Positions 32,839-41,932 of a stretch of DNA of 64,000 nucleotides are shown here, in pieces. How positions within the stretch are numbered: position 1 is the stretch's first letter; the number at the start of each line of letters is the position of its first letter. This DNA comes from Clostridiales bacterium (GTDB lineage: Bacteria; Bacillota; Clostridia; Oscillospirales; Oscillospiraceae). The notes beneath the pieces were generated by a model. It was given only the letters and a program-made list of their open reading frames with translations, searched no databases and was not told the DNA's origin. The stretch covers positions 46,401 to 110,400 of the forward strand of contig SFGJ01000008.1 in the NCBI GenBank assembly GCA_004557655.1, written 5' to 3'. The position numbers and the translations under genes were made by a program.

Positions 32839-35046
32839 TTACTTGCCCGCCGGGCGGGTGACCCGCATGATACCGGACACCTGCTCCAGACGCCGGCGCA
32901 CGGTGCAAAGCTGTTCGCTGTCCGCCACCCCCACCTCAATGGTGATGAGGGCAAAGCCGTCACTGGTGCTGCGGGCAGACAGGTTGGTGACACGGGTCTT
33001 GGTGGAGGAGAGGACGGTGGAAATATCCATAATAAGATTCAGCCGGTCCTTGGCCACCACCTCCAAGGTGGTGCGGTAATCCTCCCGGGTATTATCGGCC
33101 CAGGAGACCTTGATCCAGCGACCCTCCTCCTCGGGCTTGCGGCGGGTCGGGTCTGCATTGGGGCAGTCCGCCCGGTGGACGGACACACCATAGCCCCGGG
33201 TAATAAAGCCCACAATATCGTCCCCGGGCACGGGGGTGCAGCATTTGGCGAACTTCACCAGACAGTTGTTCAGCCCCTCCACGATGATGCCCTGCTCGCT
33301 CTTGGTGCGCTTGGGCACGGCGGGCCTGGTCTTCTCCGGCTCGTCCTTCAGGGGCACCTCGGCGGCCCGCTCCTCCTGGTGCATCTTGAGGATCCGCTGG
33401 ATATCCTCCCGCAGGCGGCCGATAAGCTTCAGGGAGGTGACACCGCCGTAGCCGATGGCCGCATACATATCGTCCAGGCTCTTATAGGCCAGGCGCTTGA
33501 GAATGCCGGGCAGATTTTCCTCCGCCGTCAGTTCCTTCAGGCTCACGCCGGTGCGCTTGACCTCCGCCTCGAAGGAAGCCCGGCCCCGGGCGATGTTCTC
33601 ATCCCGGCACTCCCGCTTGAACCACTGGCGGATCTTACTGCGGGCCTCGCTGGAGCGGGCGATCTTCATCCAGTCCCGGCTGGGGCCGTGGGCGGACTTG
33701 GAGGTGACGATCTCCACCACATCTCCGTTTTTCAGCTTGGAATCAAACTGGGCGATATGTCCGTTGACCTTGGCGGCAACCATGTGGTTGCCCACGGCGG
33801 AGTGGATGCTGTACGCAAAGTCGATGGGGGTGGCGCCGGCAGGCAGGTTGATGACATCCCCCTGAGGGGTGAAGACAAACACCTCATCGGCAAACATATC
33901 CACCTTCAAAGAGTGGATGAACTCCTCCGCGTCGGCGCCGTCCTGGTTCTCCAGCAGGCGGCGCACCCACTCATAATCCTGCTCGTCGCCGGAGCCCTGG
34001 CCGTTCTGCTTATACTTCCAATGGGCGGCAATGCCGTATTCGGCGATCTCGTGCATCTGCCGGGTGCGGATCTGCACCTCGAAGGGAATACCGTTATCCC
34101 CTACCACGGTGGTGTGGAGGGATTGGTACATATTGGGCTTGGGAGTGCCGATATAGTCCTTGAACCGTCCCAGCACCGGCTTATACAGATCGTGGATGAT
34201 CCCCAGCACATGGTAGCACTCGGACACGGTGTTGACGATGACCCGGAAAGCAAAAAGGTCGAACACATCATCCAGGGATTTGTCCTGGGTGTACATCTTG
34301 CGGTAGATGCTGTAAGGGTGCTTCATGCGGCCGGACACGGCGCCGTTGATATTTGCCTGCTGCAGGCGGGTGGTGATCTGGTCGTGGACCGCAGCCATAA
34401 ACCCGTCGTACTCCGAGGCCTTTTCCTCCAGTGCCTCAATGATCTCCTGATAGCCGATAGGGTCCAGATACTTAAGGCTCAGGTCCTCCAGCTCCCATTT
34501 CAGCTTCTGCATACCCAAGCGGTGGGCAATGGGGGCGTAGATCTCCATGGTCTCCAGAGATTTCTGCTTCTGCTTCTCCGGCGTCTGATACTCCATGGTG
34601 CGCATATTGTGCAGCCGGTCCGCCATTTTGATGAGGATGACACGGATGTCCTTGCTCATGGCCAAAAGCATCTTGCGCAGATTCTCCATCTGCTCCTCCG
34701 CCTTGGAGGCTGCCTGCACACGGGTCAGCTTGCTGACGCCCTCCACAATATCGGCTATGGTAGGCGAAAAGCATCGGGCTATATCCTCATGAGTGGCAGA
34801 TGTATCCTCGATGGTGTCGTGGAGCAGGGCGGCGGCAATGGATTCCGAATCCAGATGCAGCTCCTCCGCCACGATCTGTGCCACAGCCAGAGGGTGGGTA
34901 ACAAAGGGCGATCCGTCCTTGCGGTTCTGCCCCCGGTGATGCTCCTCGGCAAAGTGAAAGGCCGAGCGGATCAGGTCCAGATTGGCGCCGGGGTTATATT
35001 GGCGGATGGTATCCTCCAGCCGCTGGTACTTTTCCTGCACATTCAC
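32839..35046 (-). CDS. relA: Bifunctional (p)ppGpp synthase/hydrolase
   Basis: 735 residues with the full long-RSH plan. The HD hydrolase (FVTHPLAVAQIV, ALLHDTIEDTSAT, HD at 76-77) is intact. The synthetase domain (YSIYRKMYTQDKSLDDVFDL, FAFRVIV) comes next, then TGS (VFTPQGDVINLPAGATPIDF), a zinc-finger/helical region with CCTPVPGDDIVGFITRG, and a C-terminal ACT domain. It makes and degrades the stringent-response alarmone at the ribosome. The start is GTG at 35046, 11 bases after recJ. The apt gene that separates recJ from relA in many Firmicutes is absent here. Confidence 0.95.
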   Translation of the reverse strand: MNVQEKYQRLEDTIRQYNPGANLDLIRSAFHFAEEHHRGQNRKDGSPFVTHPLAVAQIVAEELHLDSESIAAALLHDTIEDTSATHEDIARCFSPTIADIVEGVSKLTRVQAASKAEEQMENLRKMLLAMSKDIRVILIKMADRLHNMRTMEYQTPEKQKQKSLETMEIYAPIAHRLGMQKLKWELEDLSLKYLDPIGYQEIIEALEEKASEYDGFMAAVHDQITTRLQQANINGAVSGRMKHPYSIYRKMYTQDKSLDDVFDLFAFRVIVNTVSECYHVLGIIHDLYKPVLGRFKDYIGTPKPNMYQSLHTTVVGDNGIPFEVQIRTRQMHEIAEYGIAAHWKYKQNGQGSGDEQDYEWVRRLLENQDGADAEEFIHSLKVDMFADEVFVFTPQGDVINLPAGATPIDFAYSIHSAVGNHMVAAKVNGHIAQFDSKLKNGDVVEIVTSKSAHGPSRDWMKIARSSEARSKIRQWFKRECRDENIARGRASFEAEVKRTGVSLKELTAEENLPGILKRLAYKSLDDMYAAIGYGGVTSLKLIGRLREDIQRILKMHQEERAAEVPLKDEPEKTRPAVPKRTKSEQGIIVEGLNNCLVKFAKCCTPVPGDDIVGFITRGYGVSVHRADCPNADPTRRKPEEEGRWIKVSWADNTREDYRTTLEVVAKDRLNLIMDISTVLSSTKTRVTNLSARSTSDGFALITIEVGVADSEQLCTVRRRLEQVSGIMRVTRPAGK

Positions 35047-35057
35047 TGCTTTTCACC

Positions 35058-37136
35058 TCACTTTCCTCTGATATATTCCTGCAGCGCCGTCCAGTAGGGC
35101 GACTGCTCCAGATCTACTTTTTCGTCCACGGAGCACAATCGCAGGCGGATCTCCTCATCACGGATCTCCCTGCGCAGCAGACCGCGCTCACAAAACAGCT
35201 CCACACAGAAGCAGGCCCGCAAAAACGGGTCCGTGCCGGGTATGGCGGCAGAAAGCTGCCGCAAAAAGGGCAGGTAGTGCCGTTCCGTGCCCGCCGGGGT
35301 GATTTCCTGGCGCAAAAGCCGCCAAGCGGCCGCACACTGCTGCCGGGAGGGCAGAATGCGCAGGGCCTCTCTGGAGGAAAGGCTCTCTCCCTCCTCCAGC
35401 CGCCGCAAAAGCAGCAAGGACTCCTCTTCCCGGGCGGAGCCTTGCAGGGATGGACGCAGGTCCACCACCTGAAGCTGTACCGTACGGCTGCCGCGAAATT
35501 CGTTGATTTGCAAATAAAAGGCTACATCCACCCGTCCCCCGGGCTGGCAGGGGCACTGCTGGGCAGTGGCGGAAAAGAATATACCCTCCAACTGCACCGT
35601 GCCTTTGGAAAACCGCAGCTTGAGGTGGCGATTCTGCCCCACACCCTGCACCCGGTCCAGCGTGACGCCCAGCAGACAGAACAGCGGACGGTTATTGCCG
35701 TTTCCATAAGGCTCCAGACGGCGAAGCTGCTCCACCTCCCAGAGCGTTATCAGCTCCGGCCGGCGCAGCACCACATCCACATCCAGCGCCGAGGTGGCGG
35801 GACGACCGCCTAAAAAACGCCGGACGCATGCGTTCATCCTCTTGCGAAAGGCAGGTATCTTGTCCTCCTCGATGGTAAAGCCCGCCGCTAATTCATGGCC
35901 GCCGAACCCCAGCAGCAGGTCGCTGCATTCCTCCAGGGCGGCAAACAGGTTGAAGCCCCCCCAACTGCGGCAGGAGCCCTTGCCGGTGTGTCCCGACAGA
36001 TGGATCATGAAGCTGGGACAGGCGTACTTCTCACTCAGGCGGGAGGCCACGATGCCCACCACCCCCTGATGCCAGCCGCTGTCGGCCAGTACAAGGGCGT
36101 TCCTTTCCTCGACAGGCATTTCCTCGATCATGGCGATGGCCTGGGCGTAGATCTCCTGCTCCACGGTCTGACGCTGGCGGTTGAGCTGGCACAGCTCGCG
36201 GGCCAGCTCCCGGGCCAGAACAGGGTCCTTGCACAGCATCATCTCTGCCGCGCGATCTGCCTCGCCCATGCGTCCGGCAGCATTGATGCGGGGAGCCAGC
36301 ACATAACCGATCTGCACAGAGGTGATCTCCTTCTGATCAAGACCGGTCTCCTGCAGCAGGGCCTGCAGACCGATGAAATCATTGTCGGCGATATGGGCAA
36401 GCCCGCGGGCCACAATGGTGCGGTTTTCTCCGGACATACGCATGACATCCGCCACTGTCCCCACGGCAGCCAAGGGGCTGTATCGGGTGAGCAGCTCCTC
36501 CGCCCGGTCCACTCCTCCCAGAGCCAGCACCAGCTTCAGCGCAACGCCGCAGCCGGCCAGATGCTTGAATGGATAGGGACAGTCGGGTCGATGGGGGTCT
36601 ACCACCGCTATCGCCCGGGGCAGCTCATCCTTGCATTCGTGGTGATCCGTCACCACCACATCCATGCCCAACGAGGCGGCGAAATCCACTTCCTCCACCC
36701 CGGTAATACCACAGTCCACGGTGATGACCAATGTAATGCCCTGCCCGCGCAGGGTGCGCATAGCGTCCGCGGACAGGCCGTAGCCGTCCTCAATGCGGCG
36801 GGGAATATAGTGACTCACCTGTGCGCCGCAGCGGCGCAGATAGTCCACAAGAATGGCTGTGGCGGTAATACCGTCCACATCATAATCGCCGAAGACGGCC
36901 ATATGTTCTCCTGCGTCCAACGCGGCGCGGATGCGGGCCACGGCACGGTCCATGTCCTTCATCAGCAAAGGGGATAGGGAAAGGCTGTCCTCAATTTTCA
37001 GGAAATCATCTGCGGCCGGGCTGTCGGTTATGCCGTGGGAGGCCAAAACAGCGGAAAGCAGGGCCGGATATCCCGCCTCCTCCAGTGCATCCGCCGAGGG
37101 AACCGAGGCGGGCAAATTCCACTTTTTATATTTCAT
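35058..37136 (-). CDS. recJ: Single-stranded-DNA-specific exonuclease RecJ
   Basis: 692 residues. It degrades ssDNA 5' to 3' in recombination and mismatch repair. The DHH phosphoesterase motifs are clear: VFGDYDVDGITATAI (84-89 core), VVTDHHECKDELP (DHH at 164-166), then the DHHA1 motif FGGHELAAGFTI and a C-terminal OB-type region that is longer than in E. coli. The ATG follows AAGGAGGTGA. It is the first gene of the large minus-strand cluster, expressed from a strong promoter at 37205-37233. Confidence 0.93.
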   Translation of the reverse strand: MKYKKWNLPASVPSADALEEAGYPALLSAVLASHGITDSPAADDFLKIEDSLSLSPLLMKDMDRAVARIRAALDAGEHMAVFGDYDVDGITATAILVDYLRRCGAQVSHYIPRRIEDGYGLSADAMRTLRGQGITLVITVDCGITGVEEVDFAASLGMDVVVTDHHECKDELPRAIAVVDPHRPDCPYPFKHLAGCGVALKLVLALGGVDRAEELLTRYSPLAAVGTVADVMRMSGENRTIVARGLAHIADNDFIGLQALLQETGLDQKEITSVQIGYVLAPRINAAGRMGEADRAAEMMLCKDPVLARELARELCQLNRQRQTVEQEIYAQAIAMIEEMPVEERNALVLADSGWHQGVVGIVASRLSEKYACPSFMIHLSGHTGKGSCRSWGGFNLFAALEECSDLLLGFGGHELAAGFTIEEDKIPAFRKRMNACVRRFLGGRPATSALDVDVVLRRPELITLWEVEQLRRLEPYGNGNNRPLFCLLGVTLDRVQGVGQNRHLKLRFSKGTVQLEGIFFSATAQQCPCQPGGRVDVAFYLQINEFRGSRTVQLQVVDLRPSLQGSAREEESLLLLRRLEEGESLSSREALRILPSRQQCAAAWRLLRQEITPAGTERHYLPFLRQLSAAIPGTDPFLRACFCVELFCERGLLRREIRDEEIRLRLCSVDEKVDLEQSPYWTALQEYIRGK

Positions 37137-37204
37137 GCCCGGCTCACCTCCTTACACGGCTTTTGGGGGCAAAATGAATAGTATGGGTATTATAATAGAA
37201 GTAT

Positions 37205-37233
37205 ATTATAGCAAACCGGAGCGAAAAGGTAAA
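37205..37233 (-). promoter_or_regulatory. Promoter of the recJ-relA cluster
   Basis: On the minus strand TTTACC (37228-37233), 17-bp spacer, TATAAT (37205-37210), about 70 bases upstream of the recJ start. Confidence 0.7.
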
Positions 37234-37252
37234 GATAAATCTTGCACGGAAC

Positions 37253-37283
37253 GTGAAAACGGGCCGATCCCGCGATCAGCCCG
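37253..37283 (-). terminator. Terminator of the DapF-like gene
   Basis: A 10-bp stem (37260-37269 with 37274-37283, one G-T pair) and 4-base loop, followed on the minus strand by TTTTCAC. It lies just after the stop codon and upstream of the recJ promoter. Confidence 0.75.
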
Positions 37284-37291
37284 CCTTTTAG

Positions 37292-38095
37292 TTACAGTTC
37301 CACTCTGGCCCTTTTTTCCGCGCCGATGAGCACCGTGCCTGTGATGGTCAGGGATGTGATCATCCCCTCCTCCAGCCGGGTCGCCACCTGGATGGCACCG
37401 CCGGGTTGACGCAGGGACACGCACTGGTCCTGCCCCCGCACCTGAGTCAGCCAGGCGCCGATGGCAGCCGATCCGCTGCCGCAGCCGCGCTCCCACACGC
37501 AGGAGTCCGTGGGCTTGACATACACCAGCGGCGTAAACGCCGTCCGGCTCTCCTCCAACAGCAGAAGACCCATGGCCTCCCCGGGGAGTATCTTGCTCCA
37601 GGAGCGCAGCGCTTCCTCCGCGCAAGGGCGGTCAAACAGCTCCGCCGGTGCGATGACATGGCAGATGCCCGGGAGAAGCACCACAGGAAATATCTGATTC
37701 ACCCCGCCCACCGGCAGGGCAAGCTGCTCGATGCTCTCGGGCAGGGGCATGGATACCGTGCCGATGAAGCAGCCGTCAATATGCGTCACACGGCACGCAA
37801 CCGGCGACCGCGCGCCGGAAACCGGAAGCGTCAGGGTGCGTTCTGCTCCCAGGGGCAGATCCCTATGCAGCCACGCCGCCATGGACATGGCGGCATTGCC
37901 GCAAAACTCGCCGCCCATCATCTGAAGCCTCGGCTTCCCCGCGGCAAGGCCCTCTGCAAAGCCCACCTGCTCGGCATCCTTCTCCCGCCGCAAAAGCTCC
38001 ATCGCCACCCGGGGCTGCACATCCCTGGGCACAGGGGTGGTGACCAAGAGGGTGATGTTCTTTGTGGGATCTATGACCGTGTATCTCAGTTCCAT
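37292..38095 (-). CDS. DapF-like PLP-independent amino acid racemase/epimerase
   Basis: 267 residues from the ATG at 38095 behind GGGAGG. Both catalytic thiols of the diaminopimelate epimerase fold are present: Cys65 in MMGGEFCGNAAMSM and Cys205 in WERGCGSGSAAIGAW. The overall sequence is divergent from DapF, and the substrate-contact GNGTR-type loop is replaced. It may act on another amino acid, as the histidine racemase CntK of staphylopine synthesis does. It stands alone between a terminator and a divergent nuclease gene, so context gives no substrate. Confidence 0.7.
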   Translation of the reverse strand: MELRYTVIDPTKNITLLVTTPVPRDVQPRVAMELLRREKDAEQVGFAEGLAAGKPRLQMMGGEFCGNAAMSMAAWLHRDLPLGAERTLTLPVSGARSPVACRVTHIDGCFIGTVSMPLPESIEQLALPVGGVNQIFPVVLLPGICHVIAPAELFDRPCAEEALRSWSKILPGEAMGLLLLEESRTAFTPLVYVKPTDSCVWERGCGSGSAAIGAWLTQVRGQDQCVSLRQPGGAIQVATRLEEGMITSLTITGTVLIGAEKRARVEL

Positions 38096-38158
38096 ATTGC
38101 TGCCTCCCGGGAGATTTTCCTTTATTATACCCGCCGGAAGCAGAAAAAGCAATTCCTG

Positions 38159-38187
38159 TTGCCCTTCGGCGGAGAAAATGATATACT
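38159..38187 (+). promoter_or_regulatory. Promoter of the beta-CASP nuclease gene
   Basis: TTGCCC (38159-38164), 17-bp spacer, TATACT (38182-38187), 49 bases before the start codon. Confidence 0.6.
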
Positions 38188-38236
38188 ACAGGGTAAGAAG
38201 ATCTCCACTTACGAACGGAAGAGAGGATGACACCCT

Positions 38237-39841
38237 ATGAAATTGAGTTTTTTCGGCGCTGATCAGTGTGTTACCGGCAGCTGCCACTGTCTGGAAGTTA
38301 ACGGCAAAAAGATCCTCATCGACTGCGGCCTGCAGCAGGGTCGGGATGAGGTGGACAACAGCAGCCTGCCCTTTCACGCAGGCGAGATAGATTTTGTGTT
38401 GGTGACGCACGCGCACATCGACCACTCCGGCCGCATCCCCATGCTCCTCAAGCAGGGGTTCCAGGGCCGTATCTTTGCCACCCGGCTCACCGCCCAGCTT
38501 CTGGACATTATGCTCCAGGACTCGGCCCACATTCAGGAGTCCGACGCCGAGTACCAAAACCGCAAGAATCTCCGGGCAGGCCGCCCCACCGTGGAACCGC
38601 TGTACACTGTGGAAGACGCCCAGCGGGTGCGGGAGTTCCTCACCACCTGCGAATACGGTGAAAAGGTGGATCTGTGTGAAGGCGTCAGCATGGAATGCAT
38701 CGACGCAGGCCATCTGTTAGGCTCCGCCAGCATGAAACTTACCCTCACGGAAAACGGCGAGACGCGGACCATCGTCTTCTCCGGCGATATTGGCAACGTG
38801 GACCAGCCCATCATCCGAGATCCTCAGTTCTTCCACGAAGCGGATTTCGTGGTCATGGAGAGCACCTACGGCAACCGCAACCATACGGAGGTGTGGAGCT
38901 ACACCGATGAGCTGGCTCAGATCATTGACGAGACGCTCGGCAAGGGCGGCAATGTGGTGATCCCCTCCTTTGCCGTGGGCCGCACCCAGGAGCTGCTGTA
39001 TTTCATTCGCCAGATCAAGGACGAAAATCTGGTGAAGTCCGTGCCCAACTTCGATGTATATGTGGACAGCCCCCTGTCCAAGGCCGCCACCACCATCTTC
39101 TGCGGTGACCTGCGCGGCTATCTGGACGAGGAGGCCGTGGCTTTGGTGAAGGACGGCACCCATATGTTCAATTTCCCCGGTCTGCACCTGACGGAGACTG
39201 TGGACGAGTCCAAGAACCTGAATCTGGACCCCTCCCCCAAGGTCATCATTTCCGCCTCCGGTATGTGCGATGCCGGCCGCATCCGCCATCACCTGAAGCA
39301 CAACCTCTGGCGTCCGGAAAGCGCCGTGGTGTTCGTGGGCTTCCAGTCCCCGGGCACCCTGGGCCGGCACCTGCTGGACGGCGCCGAGAGCGTGAAGATG
39401 TTCGGCGAGGAGATCGCCGTCCGGGCCAAGATCGTGAATTTTCAGGGCCTCAGCTCCCACGCCGACCGGGATCACCTGCTCAACTGGATTGACCAGTTTG
39501 CTTCCGCCAAGCCCACCCATGTGTTCGTGGTGCATGGCGACCGGGAGGTGGCCCCTGCCTTCGCCGCCGACTTGGCGGAAAGGGGCTTTGCCGCCCATGC
39601 GCCCCGATATACCGAGGTCTATGACCTGCTGACCGACCGCATCGTTGAGCAGGGCTATCTGCCCGAGCCGAAGAAGAAGTCCTTCGAAGGCGCGCCCCGT
39701 GTCTCCTCCGCCTACAGGCGTCTGGTGGAGCTGGGCGATGCCTTGGCTGCCCTCATCCGCCGCAGCCAGGGCCGGGACAACAAGACTCTGGCCGACTTTG
39801 CCGAGAGCCTGCGCAAGATTCTGGAGAAATTCAAATTCTGA
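38237..39841 (+). CDS. Beta-CASP metallo-beta-lactamase ribonuclease (YSH1/TTHA0252-like)
   Basis: 534 residues. The metallo-beta-lactamase core has FFGADQCVTGSCHCLEV at the start, LVTHAHIDHSGRIPML (zinc ligands His58, His60, Asp62, His63), IDAGHLLGSASM and FSGDIGN. The beta-CASP and C-terminal parts supply IPSFAVGRTQELLYFI, IISASGMCDAGRIRHHL and LSSHADRDHLLNW. These are marks of the CPSF73-like RNases that cut and trim RNA in bacteria and archaea. The last 60 residues form a short helical extension. It is likely transcribed alone or with rlmD. Confidence 0.92.
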   Translation: MKLSFFGADQCVTGSCHCLEVNGKKILIDCGLQQGRDEVDNSSLPFHAGEIDFVLVTHAHIDHSGRIPMLLKQGFQGRIFATRLTAQLLDIMLQDSAHIQESDAEYQNRKNLRAGRPTVEPLYTVEDAQRVREFLTTCEYGEKVDLCEGVSMECIDAGHLLGSASMKLTLTENGETRTIVFSGDIGNVDQPIIRDPQFFHEADFVVMESTYGNRNHTEVWSYTDELAQIIDETLGKGGNVVIPSFAVGRTQELLYFIRQIKDENLVKSVPNFDVYVDSPLSKAATTIFCGDLRGYLDEEAVALVKDGTHMFNFPGLHLTETVDESKNLNLDPSPKVIISASGMCDAGRIRHHLKHNLWRPESAVVFVGFQSPGTLGRHLLDGAESVKMFGEEIAVRAKIVNFQGLSSHADRDHLLNWIDQFASAKPTHVFVVHGDREVAPAFAADLAERGFAAHAPRYTEVYDLLTDRIVEQGYLPEPKKKSFEGAPRVSSAYRRLVELGDALAALIRRSQGRDNKTLADFAESLRKILEKFKF

Positions 39842-39847
39842 TACATC

Positions 39848-39882
39848 GCAGGGGAGCCACGGTCTTTCCGTGGCTCCCCTGC
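39848..39882. other. Perfect 15-bp hairpin without a U-tract
   Basis: GCAGGGGAGCCACGG and its exact complement flank the loop TCTTT, between the nuclease and rlmD genes. The following bases are TGAAAGGAACC, so termination on the plus strand would be inefficient; on the minus strand it is followed by GATGTATCAG. It may be an RNA stability element or processing site. Confidence 0.55.
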
Positions 39883-39898
39883 TGAAAGGAACCGCACT

Positions 39899-41524
39899 AT
39901 GACGCCTCCGGTGAAAAATCAAGTGTATACCGCCGAGATCACGGGCTACTCCAGCGAGGGGCTGGGCATTGCCCGTATTGGCGGCCAGGTAGTGTTCGTG
40001 CACAACGCCATTTTGGGAGAAGTCTGTGACATTCTGGTGATGAAGGTGCTGAAAAATACCGCCTATGGTAAAGCTGTGGCGTGGCAGAGCGTATCTCCCC
40101 ACCGGGTGGAGCCGGACTGCCCCTACTACCGCCGGTGCGGCGGCTGCGCCTTTCGCCACATGGACTACGCCGGGGAGCTGGAGGCCAAACAGCGGCGGGT
40201 GCAGGACGCCTTGCGCCGCGTGGGCGGCAGCAGCGTGGAGGTGGAGGAGATCCTGGGGGCTGCGGAGACCCTCCGCTACCGGAACAAAGGCCAGTATCCC
40301 GTGTCCCCGGAGGGAAAGGTGGGCTTTTATCAGGCCCGTTCCCATTGCGTGACGGATATTGACACTTGCCTGATCCAAAAGCCCCAGGCGGACGCCGCGG
40401 CGAGTGCGCTGCGGCGCTATATGGCGGAGCATCGCGTGCCGGGCTATGACGAGAGAACCGGCAAAGGACTTGTGCGGCATCTGTATGTGCGCACCAACCA
40501 AGCAGGGCAGTCCCTGATCTGCATAGTCGTAAACGGGGACAAGCTGCCCCACGAGGAGGAATTGGTGCATTCCATGCGCCGGGCTGTGCCCGACGCCGCA
40601 GGGGTGGTGCTGGGGATCAACACCGCAAGGAGCAACGTGATCCTAGGTGATCGCTACCGGACGCTGTGGGGGAAGGATACCCTGACCGATACCCTATGCG
40701 GCCACCAATTTAGGTTGTCCATCCCCTCCTTTTACCAGGTGAACCGGGAGCAGGCGGAGGTGCTGTACCGCCGGGCGGTGGACTACGCCGGGCTTACCGG
40801 AGCGGAGCTGGTGCTGGATCTGTACTGCGGGGCCGGCACCATCACCCTGACCATGGCGGACAGGGCAAAGAAACTCATCGGCGCAGAGATCGTGCCCCCG
40901 GCGGTGAAGAACGCCCGGGAGAACGCCCGGGCAAACGGCATTTCCAATGTGGAATTCTTCTGCGGCGACGCCTCCGACATCGCGGTCAAGCTGGCGGCGG
41001 ATGATCTGCGTCCGGACGTGATCTGCGTAGACCCACCCCGCAAGGGCCTGGCACCGGAAGTTATTGATGCCATGGTGCGGATGGGGCCGCAGCGAATCGT
41101 GTATGTATCCTGCGACCCGGCCACATTGGGGCGGGATGTAAAGCTGCTGGAGCATCGGGGCTACAAGACCCGGCGGGCTGCGGCTGTGGATCTGTTTCCG
41201 GGCACGGCACACGTGGAGACGGTTGTCTTGCTTTCCAAGGGTGAGGTCGACTCGAAAAAGATTCGGGTTGAGTTCTCTTTGGAAGATATGGATATGTCGG
41301 AGTTCCAAGATGGAGCTACCTATCCGCAGATCAAGGAGTATGTTTTGGAGCATACCGGGTTAAAGGTGTCCAACCTCTATATCTCACAGATTAAACGGAA
41401 ATGTGGGATTGAGGTAGGCAAAAACTACAATCTGCCGAAATCCGAAGATTCCAGACAGCCCCAGTGTCCGCCGGAAAAAGAGAAAGCAATCCGAGAAGCA
41501 TTCAAATATTTTGGGATGATCTAA
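39899..41524 (+). CDS. rlmD: 23S rRNA (uracil-5-)-methyltransferase RlmD/RumA, C-terminus replaced by a mobile element
   Basis: 541 residues. An N-terminal TRAM domain (ITGYSSEGLGIARIGGQVVF) precedes the iron-sulfur cysteines (CPYYRRCGGCAFRHM, Cys74, 80, 83), the SAM site LVLDLYCGAGTITLTM and the catalytic VSCDPATLGRD. It methylates a uridine of 23S rRNA (m5U). The native protein ends near VETVVLLSK (about residue 447); the last 94 or so residues (GEVDSKKIRVEFSLEDMDMS onward to FKYFGM) are AT-richer and come from the element inserted at 41213-41238. The catalytic domain is intact, so function is probably kept. Confidence 0.92.
   Translation: MTPPVKNQVYTAEITGYSSEGLGIARIGGQVVFVHNAILGEVCDILVMKVLKNTAYGKAVAWQSVSPHRVEPDCPYYRRCGGCAFRHMDYAGELEAKQRRVQDALRRVGGSSVEVEEILGAAETLRYRNKGQYPVSPEGKVGFYQARSHCVTDIDTCLIQKPQADAAASALRRYMAEHRVPGYDERTGKGLVRHLYVRTNQAGQSLICIVVNGDKLPHEEELVHSMRRAVPDAAGVVLGINTARSNVILGDRYRTLWGKDTLTDTLCGHQFRLSIPSFYQVNREQAEVLYRRAVDYAGLTGAELVLDLYCGAGTITLTMADRAKKLIGAEIVPPAVKNARENARANGISNVEFFCGDASDIAVKLAADDLRPDVICVDPPRKGLAPEVIDAMVRMGPQRIVYVSCDPATLGRDVKLLEHRGYKTRRAAAVDLFPGTAHVETVVLLSKGEVDSKKIRVEFSLEDMDMSEFQDGATYPQIKEYVLEHTGLKVSNLYISQIKRKCGIEVGKNYNLPKSEDSRQPQCPPEKEKAIREAFKYFGMI
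41213..41238 (+). repeat. Left attachment site (attL) in rlmD
   Basis: The 26 bases encoding VETVVLLS and most of the next Lys codon in rlmD. They match 53297-53322 at 21 of 26 positions, with ACGGTTGT identical in both. The crossover probably lies within ACGGTTGT or the following TTGCT. Confidence 0.7.
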
Positions 41525-41548
41525 CATCCCGCAGAATGGAGGTTTCTT

Positions 41549-41797
41549 ATGGATAGATTGATTTCTTGTGAGTTTAACATAGATACCGCTTGTGTGGAAC
41601 TGAAATTTCTTGATGGCAGCATGATTGCCATTGATACGATTGCTGTAGAGAATGAGGTTGCCGACAATATGTATCAGAGGTCAGAACTGGATTATCTGGT
41701 TTACAATGACCCAGTTGGTTATGCAGACTTAATCCTGAACGGCGATCCCGAAACATATTTGAAAACAGTAACTGAATACAAAGTTTTGGATAGTTGA
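41549..41797 (+). CDS. DUF6061-like small protein of mobile elements
   Basis: 82 residues, acidic, following GGAGG. The pattern VELKFLDGSMIAIDTIAVEN, RSELDYLVYNDPVGYADLIL is one I associate with the DUF6061 proteins found on Clostridia integrative elements. No function is known. It is the first complete gene of the element, 24 bases after the new end of rlmD, so it is probably transcribed from the host rlmD promoter. Confidence 0.65.
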   Translation: MDRLISCEFNIDTACVELKFLDGSMIAIDTIAVENEVADNMYQRSELDYLVYNDPVGYADLILNGDPETYLKTVTEYKVLDS

Positions 41798-41805
41798 TTG
41801 CTGTG

Positions 41806-41838
41806 CCGCCTGTGGGAGAAATCTTGCGGGCGGTTTTC
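41806..41838 (+). terminator. Weak terminator after the DUF6061-like gene
   Basis: CCGCC (41806-41810) can pair with GGCGG (41829-41833) around an 18-base loop, followed by TTTTCC. It would end readthrough from rlmD before the BlaI promoter. Confidence 0.5.
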
Positions 41839-41863
41839 CTTTGCAACTTTTTTATGAAATCTA

Positions 41864-41917
41864 TTGACTTTCATTGTCTAATGGTGTAGACTATAATTAA
41901 AGTCTAACCGTGTAGAC
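41864..41917 (+). promoter_or_regulatory. Promoter and two BlaI/MecI-type operators
   Basis: TTGACT (41864-41869) stands 17 bp from TAGACT (41887-41892); an overlapping TATAAT is at 41892-41897. Two palindromes GTCTA-N6-TAGAC occur at 41876-41891, inside the promoter, and at 41902-41917, just downstream. This is the usual layout for a BlaI-type repressor controlling its own blaI-blaR operon. Confidence 0.75.
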
Positions 41918-41932
41918 AAGGAGGGTATGAAT

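Noticed and set aside
33175..35097. 640-codon open frame antisense to relA
   Set aside because: Overlaps the complete RelA frame; start has no SD and residues are dominated by Leu, Gly, His, Val without any domain.
38717..40570. 617-codon open frame antisense to the beta-CASP nuclease and rlmD
   Set aside because: Spans two well-supported genes; typical antisense artefact of high GC.
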